Notes under the pieces: generated by a model
Seen by the model: only the letters and a program-made list of their open reading frames with translations
Databases searched by the model: none
Told to the model about the DNA's origin: nothing
In this document: one piece after another, positions 47,280-55,973 of the stretch
Position numbering within the stretch: position 1 is the first letter of the stretch
Layout: the number at the start of each line of letters is the position of its first letter
Assembly (NCBI GenBank): GCA_040881665.1
Contig: JBBECT010000005.1
Span: forward strand, 712,138 to 776,137
Origin: Actinomycetota bacterium
GTDB taxonomy: Bacteria; Actinomycetota; UBA4738; HRBIN12
Reading direction: 5' to 3'
DNA length: 64,000 nucleotides
Program-made: the position numbers and the translations under genes

Positions 47280-48737
47280 ATGCAACGACGCGGGCGCACG
47301 AGTGGTCGGAGTGTCGTGCGCGCCCGTTGGAGCGCGGCCGGCGTCGTCACCGTCCTGGCGATCCTTGCCACGATGACGACGGGTTCGCCCTCGTTCGCCG
47401 GGCTCGATCCCTCATGCTTCGATGCCGTTCCCACGATCGTGGGAACCGAGGGCGACGACGGCCTGTTCGGAACGGACGGTCCCGACGTGATCGTCGGGCT
47501 CGGCGGCAACGACCTGCTGATCGGGTACGACGGCGACGATCTCTTGTGCGGCGGCGACGGTTCGGACGCGATCGTCGGTCTGGGCGATGCCGATCAGATG
47601 GACGGTGGACCGGGGGTCGACGCCCTGTTCGGGGTCATGCACCCCGACGTCCAGCTCGGCGGAACGGGCGATGACATCATGACGAGCGGCGGCGGCGACC
47701 TGGGTGAGGACATGCTGTTCGGCGGACCCGGAAACGACGCGGCCTTCAACACCGGCGGAGGCAACGACATCCTCCTCGGCGGAGGCGGGGCGGACGTGCT
47801 CCAGTCCCGGCGAGAGGACGACACGCTGGGCGGGGACGCGGGACAGGATGTCCTGATCGGCGACGAGGAGAACGACACGCTGGACGGCGGGACGGGCGCC
47901 GATCGTCTCTACGGGGGCGACGGGGTCGACACGCTCACCGGCGGCACGGAGGACGACATCCTGGACGGCGGCCAGGATGCGGGGAGCTCCGATGGCGGCG
48001 AGGGAACCGACATCTGCTACGCCACGGAGGCGACCGCGAACTGCGAGCCGGTGCCGGCGCCCTCCGATCCGGAGCCCCGGCGCTGTCGCGGGATGCGCCC
48101 CACGATCGTGGGCACCGAGGGGGACGACGTGATCACCGGGACCGCCCAGGCCGACGTGATCCTCGCGCTCGGTGGCAACGACCGGGTGATCGGCGAAGCG
48201 GGCGCCGACACGATCTGCGGTGGAGAGGGGGCTGACTCGATCGACGGCGGCGCCGACGAGGACCGGCTGTTCGGTGAGCGTGGCTCGGACGCCCTCTTCG
48301 GCAAGAACGGGAACGACACCATGGTCGGCGCGGCCGGGAACGATCTCCTGATGGCCGGCGGCCAAGCGGCGGACGACGACACGCTGTCGGGTGGGGCGGG
48401 AACCGACGCGATGTTCGGCCACCACGGGGCGGACGTGCTCACCGGCGGGGGGAGCAGGGACGCCCTCCACGGTGGGTCCGGTGACGACTCGATCCTCGGG
48501 GGCGGCGGGAACGACCAGGTCTACGGCGACGACGGGAACGACTCGATCGACGGCGGCTCCGGCGACGACGCACTCGCCGGGGGCTTCAACGAGGACACGA
48601 TCGTCGGGGGCGAGGGTGACGACCTCCTCGACGGCACGATGAACGTGGACGCGCTCGACGGCGGCGCGGGCACGGACGTGTGTCTCGCGTGGGAGGTCCA
48701 GGCGATCGACTGCGAGTCCTCGGTGCCGGGTCCATGA
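47280..48737 (+). CDS. Secreted RTX-type calcium-binding repeat protein (two-module)
   Basis: Exported protein made of hemolysin-type nonapeptide repeats (GGxGxDxUx). The signal peptide is within the first 42 residues (GVVTVLAILATMTTGSPSFA). Two similar modules follow. The first starts with Cys-then-PTIVGTEGDD and ends TDICYATEATANCE. The second starts CRGMRPTIVGTEGDD and ends TDVCLAWEVQAIDCE. Each has some 20 repeats such as GGDGSDAIVG and GGSGDDSILGGGGND. Calcium outside the cell would fold it into a parallel beta-roll. No type I secretion genes are adjacent; the signal peptide implies Sec export. Overlap with the phospholipase operon suggests a shared surface or secreted role. Confidence 0.88.
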   Translation: MQRRGRTSGRSVVRARWSAAGVVTVLAILATMTTGSPSFAGLDPSCFDAVPTIVGTEGDDGLFGTDGPDVIVGLGGNDLLIGYDGDDLLCGGDGSDAIVGLGDADQMDGGPGVDALFGVMHPDVQLGGTGDDIMTSGGGDLGEDMLFGGPGNDAAFNTGGGNDILLGGGGADVLQSRREDDTLGGDAGQDVLIGDEENDTLDGGTGADRLYGGDGVDTLTGGTEDDILDGGQDAGSSDGGEGTDICYATEATANCEPVPAPSDPEPRRCRGMRPTIVGTEGDDVITGTAQADVILALGGNDRVIGEAGADTICGGEGADSIDGGADEDRLFGERGSDALFGKNGNDTMVGAAGNDLLMAGGQAADDDTLSGGAGTDAMFGHHGADVLTGGGSRDALHGGSGDDSILGGGGNDQVYGDDGNDSIDGGSGDDALAGGFNEDTIVGGEGDDLLDGTMNVDALDGGAGTDVCLAWEVQAIDCESSVPGP

Positions 48738-48770
48738 GCCGCTGATCGGAGGACACCGCGCGGAACTCGG

Positions 48771-48841
48771 CTCCGGGGGGAGGAGTCGAACCTCCATCCA
48801 AGGCTCCAAAGGCCTCTGTCTTGCCGTTAGACGACCCCGGA
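48771..48841 (-). tRNA. tRNA-Gln (anticodon TTG)
   Basis: A 71-nt tRNA. The acceptor stem TCCGGGG pairs with CCCCGGA, discriminator G. The D arm contains TCTAACGGCAAGA. The anticodon stem-loop GAGGC-CTTTGGA-GCCTT gives anticodon TTG. The T arm is GGAGG-TTCGACT-CCTCC. CCA is not encoded. It lies 14 bases downstream of the ispE stop, on the same strand. Confidence 0.95.
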
Positions 48842-48855
48842 TCGTTCGCCGGCCA

Positions 48856-49761
48856 TCATCCCATGGAGCCCGCGCCGGACCACGGGGCCGACAGCGCGAT
48901 CGCGCCCGGGAACGCACCGGCGAGCTCCGTCGCATGCAGCTCCGTGCGCGCGAGGGCGACGACCGTGGGACCGCTCCCGCTCATCACCGCGCCCAGCGCG
49001 CCCGCGTCGAGCAAGGCTTCCTTCGTCCGACCGATCACCGGGTGGCGGGCGACCACCACCGGCTCGAGATCGTTGTGCAGCAACCGGCCGAGCTCGCCGA
49101 CGTTGCCCTCGCGGATCGCATCCAGAGCGGGCGCCGGGTCGGGTCCGGTGACACCTCCTTGATCGTCCCACCATCGGTACGCGTCGGGAGAGCGTGTCGG
49201 GAAGTCGAACGGAACCACGCACCACCACGTGGGAACGACGTCGACCGGTTCGAGCCGCTCGCCCCGTCCCCGGATCACGACCGCGTCGCCCAGCACCATC
49301 GCCGGAACGTCCGAACCGATCCGCCCCGCGATCTCCAGCAACGCTTCGGTATCGAGGCCACATCCCCACAGCGACTGCAGTGCAAGGAGCACCGCCGCCG
49401 CATCGGCGCTGCCGCCGCCGAGGCCGGCGGCGACCGGGATCCGCTTGTCGATCGTGATCGTCGCGCCCGTCGGTCCGCCGGAACACGACTCACCGAGGGC
49501 GAGCGCGGCGACGAGCGCCAGGTTCATGCCGCCCGAATCGACCGCGCTCGTGAACGCATCGTCGCCGCGGACGTCCACACGGAGCGCGTCCGCGGAGGCG
49601 ACCGTCACCGTGTCGGCGAGCGAGAGCGGCAGCACGAGCGACTCGAGGTCGTGGTAGCCGTCGTCGCGCGCCCCGCGGACGCGGAGGAACACGTTCAGCT
49701 TCGCGGGGGCGGCGCGGACGATCGATCCGTCGTCGAGGCGACGCTGACGAGGGTCGCTCAC
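48856..49761 (-). CDS. ispE: 4-diphosphocytidyl-2-C-methyl-D-erythritol kinase
   Basis: GHMP-family kinase of the MEP isoprenoid pathway (phosphorylates CDP-methylerythritol). The start is GTG 49761, overlapping the ksgA stop as GTGA; upstream open frame is spurious. Motifs are RAAPAKLNVFLRVRGARDDG (substrate region), the ATP loop IPVAAGLGGGSADAAAVLLA and GAVMSGSGPTVVALAR near the end. The length of 301 residues is normal. ksgA-ispE order is classic for actinobacteria. tRNA-Gln lies just downstream. Confidence 0.95.
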   Translation of the reverse strand: MSDPRQRRLDDGSIVRAAPAKLNVFLRVRGARDDGYHDLESLVLPLSLADTVTVASADALRVDVRGDDAFTSAVDSGGMNLALVAALALGESCSGGPTGATITIDKRIPVAAGLGGGSADAAAVLLALQSLWGCGLDTEALLEIAGRIGSDVPAMVLGDAVVIRGRGERLEPVDVVPTWWCVVPFDFPTRSPDAYRWWDDQGGVTGPDPAPALDAIREGNVGELGRLLHNDLEPVVVARHPVIGRTKEALLDAGALGAVMSGSGPTVVALARTELHATELAGAFPGAIALSAPWSGAGSMG

Positions 49762-50717
49762 GTGCGCTCCTCGAGGGCGCGGACGATGCGGGCGAACGCC
49801 GCAAGATCGAGCTGCTCGGGCCGGATCGCCGGCTGCACGCCCGCTGCTGCGAGGACCTCGTCCGCGCGCGCGGCGTCGAACCCGGCGATCCGTCGGACCG
49901 CGTTCCGCATCGTCTTCCTCCTCTCGGCGAAGGCCCCGTCGATCGCGGCGAGCAGGCGGCCGGGATCGACGCCGGCCGCCTCCGCGGGAGGCGCGGGGCG
50001 CGGGGTCAGGCGGACGAGGACCGAGTCCACCTTCGGCGGCGGCCAGAACACCGTCGGCGGGACCCGCCGTATGACCGACGCCTCGGCACGGTACGCGACC
50101 TTCAGGCTGACCGCGCCGAAGGCGTCCTCCCCTGGGGCGGCTGCGAGGCGTTCCCCGACCTCGCGCTGGACCATGACGAGATAGTCCCGGAGCTGGGGAA
50201 CCCCCGCGAGCAGATCGAGGAGCAGCGGGGTCGCGAGGTTGTAGGGAAGGTTCGCGCACAGGCTCGAGCGATCCTCGCCGAGGAGCTCGTTCCAGTCGAG
50301 GGAGGTCGCGTCCGCGTGGAGGATCTTGACGTTGTCAAGTTCGCCGGTGACCTCTTCGAGGGCGGGCAGCAGCGCGCGGTCGAACTCGATCGCGGTCACC
50401 CGGGCCCCGGTGGCGGCCAGGGCGAGGGTGAGGGAACCGAGGCCGGCTCCGACCTCCACGACCCGCTCCCCCGGGCCTACGACCGCCAGGGACGCGATCC
50501 GGCGCGCGAGGTTGGGGTCGATCAGGAAGTTCTGCCCGAGGGACTTCGTGGGACGGATGCCGTGGCGCTCCGCGAGGTCGCGCAGGGCCGCGCGGCCGAG
50601 CGAGCCCGGCCCGCTACCAGCTGATGCGGACGTCGAGGACCCCGAAGCCCAGGTCGGAGATGACCGAGAAGGCCTCGGGCGAGAGGTCGATGATCCGTCC
50701 CGGCGCGTAGGGGCCAC
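49758..50717 (-). CDS. rsmA: 16S rRNA dimethyladenosine transferase (A1518/A1519)
   Basis: KsgA-type methyltransferase that dimethylates two adenines near the 3' end of 16S rRNA; its loss causes kasugamycin resistance. Motifs are [37 protein letters not shown] (SAM loop), [14 protein letters not shown] and [13 protein letters not shown] (motif IV NLPY). No ATG, GTG or TTG lies between the upstream gene's stop and [10 protein letters not shown]. The only in-frame start found is GTG 50717, which overlaps the G5/RlpA gene by 104 bp; the first ~40 residues would be Ser/Arg-rich and unlike other KsgA proteins. The real start may use a rarer codon near 50590-50610. Four-base overlap with ispE. Confidence 0.9.
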   Translation of the reverse strand: MAPTRRDGSSTSRPRPSRSSPTWASGSSTSASAGSGPGSLGRAALRDLAERHGIRPTKSLGQNFLIDPNLARRIASLAVVGPGERVVEVGAGLGSLTLALAATGARVTAIEFDRALLPALEEVTGELDNVKILHADATSLDWNELLGEDRSSLCANLPYNLATPLLLDLLAGVPQLRDYLVMVQREVGERLAAAPGEDAFGAVSLKVAYRAEASVIRRVPPTVFWPPPKVDSVLVRLTPRPAPPAEAAGVDPGRLLAAIDGAFAERRKTMRNAVRRIAGFDAARADEVLAAAGVQPAIRPEQLDLAAFARIVRALEERT

Positions 50718-51750
50718 GGTCGTTGATCCTCACGAGAACGCTCTGTCCGTTGGCCAGGTTCGTGACGGTCACCATCGTGCCGATCGGCAGCGTCTTGTGG
50801 GCGGCCGTCAGGCCCGACCACGGAGGGTCGTACCACGTGGACTCCCCCGTCTGCACCCCGCTCGGGACGTAGACCCCGGGATCGGTGCCCTCGGGGTCGA
50901 CGGCCGACTCGGGACCGACGAGACGGAGCTGGTCCTTCGGCTGCCGCACGATCTCCTCCGAGAGGAGCTCCCGGCCGACCCGCTTTCCGTCAACCAGCTT
51001 GACTTCGAAGACCCGCACCGCGACGCCTGGAACCCCCTCGCGGGCGATCTCTTCCTCGAGCGGATACAGGTGGGAGGAGATCCGGGAGACGGTCTCGAAG
51101 GGCACCTCGACCCTGGCCTCGAGGGTCTCGGTCTCGACCTCGGCGAAGCGCACGGTACCGCCGTCGGTCACGGGAGAGCTGGGAGGTGGAAGGACACGGT
51201 CGTCACGATCGGGCGAGATCCCCATGGCCGAGAGGAGTTGGCCGACCTCGGTCGCGTTCGTCACCACGGCGCGGTGCTTCCCCCGCACCACGACGTTCAC
51301 GCTCGAGATCGACGAGTGCCCGACCGGGCCCCCGGAACCGGCTGGGCCTGTGGCGAGCTTGGCGATGAGTTCCATCGCTTCGGCACCCGACCCTTCCACC
51401 ACCCAGATCCCCCTGTCCGAGGGATCCGTTGCCGCGGTCACGCCTTCGAGCTCGACCACGACGGTCATGCCGTCGGCGAGTTCCGTCGACGCTTCGGGGG
51501 TGACGTCGCTCGCGATGCCCGGATCGATCCCGTGCTGCGCGAGGAGCTCCCCGACCGAACCACTCATCGTCGGGACCGCGCGCGGCTGTCCCTCCACGAC
51601 GAGCGTGATGCCCTGCGATCGGAACAACGAGAAGGAGAGCGTGCCGGCGGCGAGGATCGCCACCGCGAGCATGGTCCGGTTCGTCGCCCGCCGCATCCGC
51701 AACCTGCGGACCCGCTCGGGCCGAACCCGGTACGTCGCTACGTCGCGCAA
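50614..51750 (-). CDS. DUF348-G5-RlpA (double-psi beta-barrel) cell-wall protein
   Basis: Surface cell-wall protein with the domain order of actinobacterial resuscitation/wall-hydrolase relatives. A basic N-terminus precedes one membrane helix ([20 protein letters not shown]). Two DUF348 repeats follow (about 48-105 and 150-205, for example [20 protein letters not shown] and [20 protein letters not shown]). A G5 domain covers about 205-285 ([20 protein letters not shown]). A C-terminal RlpA-like barrel has [40 protein letters not shown] and [11 protein letters not shown]. The usual TASGE segment between STWY and AAHKTLP is absent, so lytic transglycosylase activity is uncertain. Rpf domain itself is replaced by RlpA. 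Followed by ksgA. Confidence 0.88.
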   Translation of the reverse strand: MRDVATYRVRPERVRRLRMRRATNRTMLAVAILAAGTLSFSLFRSQGITLVVEGQPRAVPTMSGSVGELLAQHGIDPGIASDVTPEASTELADGMTVVVELEGVTAATDPSDRGIWVVEGSGAEAMELIAKLATGPAGSGGPVGHSSISSVNVVVRGKHRAVVTNATEVGQLLSAMGISPDRDDRVLPPPSSPVTDGGTVRFAEVETETLEARVEVPFETVSRISSHLYPLEEEIAREGVPGVAVRVFEVKLVDGKRVGRELLSEEIVRQPKDQLRLVGPESAVDPEGTDPGVYVPSGVQTGESTWYDPPWSGLTAAHKTLPIGTMVTVTNLANGQSVLVRINDRGPYAPGRIIDLSPEAFSVISDLGFGVLDVRISW

Positions 51751-52135
51751 ACCTTCCTCCTGCAGTACCTGCTAGGAAGAAGGCTCCGGGGGGAAGCGGC
51801 GTGGCCGGAACCGGAACCTTCGTGGTCTCTGGGGCCCTCAAGGGGCCAACGGGCCGAGACCCTATCAAACCCTCAACTTCGGGTGCAAACTTCCCTGGAA
51901 CGGGGGTTCCAAACCTCTTCGAACCCGCGATCTGAGGTTCCGGGCGCGCTCCGAGGGCACGCCGCCCACATCCGGAGCCGATCCATCGACCCCAACACGA
52001 CCCGTCGGGCACGGGGAAGGTGCGTCCCACGTGGAACCGTCGACCCGCCCTCGCACCCGAGCGTTGATCCTCGACGCGTCGGATCGTTCCACCGGATGCG
52101 CGACGGGACGGCGATCGACGCGGATCCGCGCGCGT
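51751..52135. other. 385-bp intergenic region upstream of the G5/RlpA gene
   Basis: No gene is seen. On the minus strand it holds a candidate promoter (51859-51888) and a long leader of about 100 bases before the G5/RlpA start, with a GGCCC-CTTGA-GGGCC type hairpin at about 51832-51848. The leader does not contain the conserved blocks of the ydaO (c-di-AMP) riboswitch that often precedes such genes. Confidence 0.5.
51859..51888 (-). promoter_or_regulatory. Candidate promoter of the G5/RlpA gene
   Basis: TTGCAC (51883-51888) and TAGGGT (51859-51864) on the minus strand, spacer 18 bp. The predicted transcript has a leader of about 100 bases before the start codon at 51750. Confidence 0.45.
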
Positions 52136-52927
52136 TCAGGGAAGGGAGAACGCACGGAACGCGTTCTCCGCGGTGACCCTCGTCATCTCCTCGACACTGG
52201 TTCCTCGGATCTCCGCGAGCGCTTCGATCGTCAGCGAGACGAACTCAGGAGCGTTGTCGCGCCCGCGCCGTGACTGCGGCGAGAGGTACGGGCAGTCGGT
52301 CTCCACGAGGAGGCGGTCGGACGGGACCTCGGCGGCGGCGGTCCGCATCGACCCGTTCTTCGGATAGGTGAGGTTCCCGGCGAACGAGAGGAAGAACCCA
52401 CGCGCGACGCATTCACGCGCCAGCGTCTCGTCTCCCGTGAAGCAATGGAGCACCACGCGCTCCGCTCGCTCGGTCTGGAGGATGTCGAGGGTCGCCTCCC
52501 ACGCATCTCGGCAGTGAACGACGAGCGGCTTGCCCGACTCACGGCTGAGGGCGACGTGGGTGCGGAACACCGCCTCCTGGTCCTCCCGCGGGGAGTGCCA
52601 CCGGAAAAAGTCGAGACCGCACTCGCCCACCCCGACCACACGGGGGTCGTGGAGCAGCTCCTCGATCGCCGCGCCGGCACGGCGGTCGAACCCGGAGGCG
52701 TCGTGGGGATGGAGCCCGGCGGTGGCGAACACGCCCGGGAGCGCGTCGGCCAGCTCGAGGGAACGCCGGGAGGTCGCCGGATCGATGCCGACGCACACGA
52801 TCGTGCCCACTCCGGCCTCGAGTGCCGCCTGAACCACTTCCCCGGGTTCAGACTCGAGGAGGAACAGGTGGGCATGGGTGTCCACCGCTCCCCGGTTCAT
52901 CGCGGGTTCAGGGTTCGACTCTCGCAT
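52136..52927 (-). CDS. tatD: TatD-family metal-dependent deoxyribonuclease
   Basis: TIM-barrel metallohydrolase with 3'-5' DNase activity in known members. Metal-binding motifs are VDTHAHLFLL (HxH), VGVGECGLDFF (Glu), PLVVHCRDAWEA (His), VVLHCFTGDETLA (His) and LVETDCPYLSPQSRRGRDNA (Asp). The length of 263 residues is normal. The start is ATG 52927, or ATG 52900, which would begin MNRGAVDTHAH and fit the family better. Downstream of metG in the conserved metG-tatD-Rpf/G5-ksgA-ispE order, but here a 509-bp gap separates it from metG. Confidence 0.93.
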   Translation of the reverse strand: MRESNPEPAMNRGAVDTHAHLFLLESEPGEVVQAALEAGVGTIVCVGIDPATSRRSLELADALPGVFATAGLHPHDASGFDRRAGAAIEELLHDPRVVGVGECGLDFFRWHSPREDQEAVFRTHVALSRESGKPLVVHCRDAWEATLDILQTERAERVVLHCFTGDETLARECVARGFFLSFAGNLTYPKNGSMRTAAAEVPSDRLLVETDCPYLSPQSRRGRDNAPEFVSLTIEALAEIRGTSVEEMTRVTAENAFRAFSLP

Positions 52928-53436
52928 CGAGCACCGAATCTACCCCCTCTCCACCTCCGCTCGATGCAGCGAACGTCGAGCCTTCCGCGTTCCGGAGCGC
53001 TCGACGTGAAGGTGTCCACCGTCACTTCACGGGGCGAGCTTCACGTGAAACGCGACCCCTGAGGACCCTGAGGCCGCAGTACAGGAACCGCCACGTTGTC
53101 CCAGGACATGCGGGCTGAGGGTTCGCCCACGTCGTGCAACGCCGAGAACGTCTGGGAGGCGTTCCTCGATCAACCCTGAACCACCGTGGTCGAGGTTTCG
53201 TCGTGGGTGTGCGAAGTCTCGACCCGACCACCCGGACCCCTTGGGGAGAACTGTGTAAGAACGAATGAGAACACCGCATCGAGTGCCGGTCGAGAGTTGC
53301 TCCGCGGAGATCGCGGCCACACCGGCCCACGAACGGGGTCTGCGCGGAGAAGTCTCGATCCGAACCCTCGACCACGGTTCACGGAACGTGCGAACCCTCG
53401 ACATCGGGTCGCGACGGGAGGACGGAGAGGACGGAT
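52928..53436. other. 509-bp gene-free region with internal short repeats
   Basis: No coding frame here looks real. Repeats seen: CGAACCCTCGAC at 53361-53372 and 53391-53402 (30-bp spacing); an inverted pair, 17 of 18 matching, at 53183-53200 and 53361-53378; a direct pair around GAAGTCTCGAYCCGA at 53213-53227 and 53349-53363; and a TTCACGTGAA palindrome at 53040-53049. A hairpin with CCTCGA/TCGAGG ends spans 53165-53196. Candidates are a small RNA gene or a cluster of regulator sites for tatD. None matches RNase P RNA, tmRNA or SRP RNA signatures. Confidence 0.5.
53040..53049. promoter_or_regulatory. TTCACGTGAA palindrome
   Basis: Perfect 10-bp inverted repeat 113 bp upstream of the tatD start. 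It is surrounded by further TCAC/GTGA half-sites (CGACGTGAAGG, CACTTCACGG). The binding protein is unknown. Confidence 0.35.
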
Positions 53437-54987
53437 CTAGTCGTCGTCGGGGAGACGAGGGAAGAGGGACTCCCCCTTCGTCGTCGCCGTCCCCGGAACG
53501 AGCCCGCCCCACTCGGTTCCCGCCGGCAGGCGCTGGTCGCCGATCGGCTCGGGGATCCCGAGCTGCTCCCACAGGCGGGCGGCCGTCGCGGGCATCACGG
53601 GGGCGATCATCACGGCGAGGACCCGCAGGGTCTCGGCGGCGGCGTAGAGGACTCCCGCGAGCTCGTTGCGAGCCTCGGGCACCTTCGCCACCTTCCAGGG
53701 CTCGGTCTCGACGAGGTAGCCGTTCGCCCGGTCGACGACGCTCCAGACCGCTCCGAGCGCCTGGTTCAGCTCGAGCCGGTCCATGTGCCCGTCGTAACGG
53801 CGGGCGGCGTCCGCGATCACCGCGGGCAGATCCGCGGCCGCGCTGCCGTCGCCCGGCTCGGGGACGGCCCCGTCGAAGTAGGAGCCGAGCATCGCGAGCA
53901 CCCGACTCGCGAGGTTGCCGAGCCCGTTCGCGAGGTCGGCCGTGTACCGATCGGTCATCGCCTCCCACGAGAAGGACCCGTCCTGCCCGAACGAGACCTC
54001 GCGCAGGAAGAAGTAGCGGTAGGCGTCCGCCCCGAAGTGATCGATCAGCTGGAAGGGATGGATGCCGGTGGCGTTCGTCTTCGACATCTTCTGCCCGCCC
54101 ACCAAGAGGAACCCGTGGGCGAAGACCGTCCGCGGGAGCTCGAGCCCCGCGGCCATCAGCATCGCCGGCCAGTAGACCGCGTGGAACCGCAGGATGTCCT
54201 TGCCGATGAAGTGGACGTCGGCGGGCCACCATCGCGAGAACCGCCTCTCGTCGGTGCCGTACCCGACCCCGGTCAGGTAGGTGGTCAGCGCGTCGAACCA
54301 CACGTAGCAGACGTGCGCGGGATCCCAGGGCAGGGGGATCCCCCAGGCGAACGAGGTCCGCGAGATCGAGAAGTCCCGCAGGCCCCCGCGGATCAGCGCG
54401 AGGACCTCGTTGCGCCTCGACTCCGGCTGCAGTGCCTCCGGATGCTCGGCGTGGTACTCGAGGAGGCGGTCCGCATAGGCCGACAGCCGGAAGAAATAGT
54501 TCTGCTCCGAGAGGCTCTCCACGGGGCGGTGGTGGATCGGGCACAGGCCGTCGACCAGCTCGTCCTCGGTGTAGTAGGCCTCGCACGCGACGCAGTACAG
54601 GCCCTCGTAGGTGTCGAGGTAGATGTCGTCGCGACCGTTGCCGTGCACCGCCTCGAGCAGCGCGACCACGGCCTTCTCGTGCCGGGGCTCGGTCGTGCGG
54701 ACGTAGTCGTCGTTCGAGATCTCCAGGCGTTCCCAGACCTCGCGCCACCGTGGCTCCATCCGGTCGACGAACTCCTGTGGGTCGAGTCCTTGTTCCTGCG
54801 CGGCCTGAGGCACCTTCTTGCCGTGCTCGTCGGTGCCGGTCAGGAAGAAGACATCCTCGCCCCGCATCCGGTGGTAGCGCGCGACGAAGTCGGTGGCGAC
54901 CGAGGTGTACGCGTGCCCGATGTGCGGTACGTCGTTCGGGTAGTAGATCGGGGTCGTGACGTAGAACGTCTCCGGGGAAGCCATCAT
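53437..54987 (-). CDS. metG: Methionyl-tRNA synthetase
   Basis: Class I aminoacyl-tRNA synthetase charging tRNA-Met. The HIGH motif is in YYPNDVPHIGHAYTSVATDF and the KMSKT signature in GGQKMSKTNATGI. A zinc-knuckle remnant has GLYCVACEAYYTEDEL and the later GLCPIHH. The anticodon-binding helical domain follows (NGLGNLASRVLAMLGSYFDG). The 516-residue length fits the short form without the C-terminal tRNA-binding domain. The start is ATG 54987 or the adjacent ATG 54984 (MASPETFYVTTP). It lies 83 bp downstream of the metzincin gene on the same strand. Confidence 0.97.
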   Translation of the reverse strand: MMASPETFYVTTPIYYPNDVPHIGHAYTSVATDFVARYHRMRGEDVFFLTGTDEHGKKVPQAAQEQGLDPQEFVDRMEPRWREVWERLEISNDDYVRTTEPRHEKAVVALLEAVHGNGRDDIYLDTYEGLYCVACEAYYTEDELVDGLCPIHHRPVESLSEQNYFFRLSAYADRLLEYHAEHPEALQPESRRNEVLALIRGGLRDFSISRTSFAWGIPLPWDPAHVCYVWFDALTTYLTGVGYGTDERRFSRWWPADVHFIGKDILRFHAVYWPAMLMAAGLELPRTVFAHGFLLVGGQKMSKTNATGIHPFQLIDHFGADAYRYFFLREVSFGQDGSFSWEAMTDRYTADLANGLGNLASRVLAMLGSYFDGAVPEPGDGSAAADLPAVIADAARRYDGHMDRLELNQALGAVWSVVDRANGYLVETEPWKVAKVPEARNELAGVLYAAAETLRVLAVMIAPVMPATAARLWEQLGIPEPIGDQRLPAGTEWGGLVPGTATTKGESLFPRLPDDD

Positions 54988-55070
54988 CCGGTCATCCTAC
55001 CGAGGCACCCTCATCGGATCGGGGAACCTCGCGCCGCGGCTGGGCCCGCGGGCCACGCCCCTCCGCTCCG

Positions 55071-55973
55071 TCAGCGGACCGGGACCGGATCCGACAGCGG
55101 TGCCTCTCCCGCGAACGGGACCGGTGGCGGTGGGGTCCCCTCGTGACAGGCGATCCGGCCGAGCCGCGCCAGACCCCGGCGATCGCCCTCTCCGTAGTCG
55201 GTCGGCCAGGGTGGGAAGTGGGCGGGCGCCATCACCTCGCGCCGGGACTCGACGTGGTCCAGACCGACGAGGTGGCCCAGCTCGTGCTGGAACGCGGGAC
55301 CCCAGCTCCCGTCGCTGTCGAAGCCCGCCGGCAGCGACTGGTCCGCGTTCATCACGACGAACCCGCCCACGTACCGGTCCCGCCAGGCGCCGGTTCCGGG
55401 AAGGACGTTCGCGCCCCCGTACGCGTTCGGCTCGTCGCGGAACGAGGCGGAGTCCTCCCAGCCGATCAGGACCGGCGCCCAGGTCACACCGCCGTCCGCA
55501 GCCCGGATCGCGGCGCCGGAACCCAGGTACTCCTCGACCGTCCAATCGACGCGGCCGGCGTCGACGAAGTCGAGACCGGACGCCTCCTCGAGCCGGGCGA
55601 TCGCCTCGGACAGGTCCTCCCCTGTTCCCTCGGGGGCGAGCGCCTCGTTCACGACGTAGCGGATCGGCGTGCACGGATCCCACGCGAGCGGCACGCCGTC
55701 CTGCCGATCCAGGAACGCGTACTCGCCGTGGTCGCGGATCTCGCGCACCACGAAGAAGCTCACCGTCGCGACGACCAACAGGACGAGCGACGTGAAGAAC
55801 GCGATCACCAGGCGGGAGCGACGCGGCGGCAGATCGGGCCGTCGCGGAACCGAACCGCGTCCGGTGGCCGCACGATGCGCGGAGAACCGTCCCCACGGAG
55901 CCGTCGCGTCCGGAGGTGGTGGCGGCAGACTCGACGAGGCGCCGAAAGAGCGGTCGGGGCGAGGGATCATCAC
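55071..55973 (-). CDS. Membrane-anchored matrixin-like zinc metalloprotease
   Basis: Metzincin protease of the M10A (matrixin) type facing outside the cell. The cytosolic N-terminus is Pro/Arg-rich (SSSLPPPPPDATAPWGRFSA), followed by one membrane helix (LVIAFFTSLVLLVVATVSFF). The catalytic motif HELGHLVGLDH (HExxHxxGxxH) is at about residues 232-242 with the Met-turn in REVMAPAHF. AWDPCTPIRYVVN and FVDAGRVDW are upstream blocks seen in bacterial matrixin-like proteins. The 300-residue length is common. It overlaps rsmI by four bases, so it is translated with it, an odd partnership. The substrate is unknown. Confidence 0.87.
   Translation of the reverse strand: MMIPRPDRSFGASSSLPPPPPDATAPWGRFSAHRAATGRGSVPRRPDLPPRRSRLVIAFFTSLVLLVVATVSFFVVREIRDHGEYAFLDRQDGVPLAWDPCTPIRYVVNEALAPEGTGEDLSEAIARLEEASGLDFVDAGRVDWTVEEYLGSGAAIRAADGGVTWAPVLIGWEDSASFRDEPNAYGGANVLPGTGAWRDRYVGGFVVMNADQSLPAGFDSDGSWGPAFQHELGHLVGLDHVESRREVMAPAHFPPWPTDYGEGDRRGLARLGRIACHEGTPPPPVPFAGEAPLSDPVPVR

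Noticed and set aside
47400-48700. Dense near-repeats in the RTX region
   Set aside because: The repeats follow the protein nonapeptide period and codon structure, so they are coding, not a CRISPR or DNA-level element.
51751-51900. A ydaO (c-di-AMP) riboswitch before the G5/RlpA gene
   Set aside because: The conserved blocks of this riboswitch are absent from the minus-strand sequence.
52928-53436. RNase P RNA, tmRNA, SRP RNA or a replication origin in the gap
   Set aside because: No signature sequences of these RNAs are seen; one or two weak DnaA-box-like strings without dnaA/dnaN neighbours do not support an origin.
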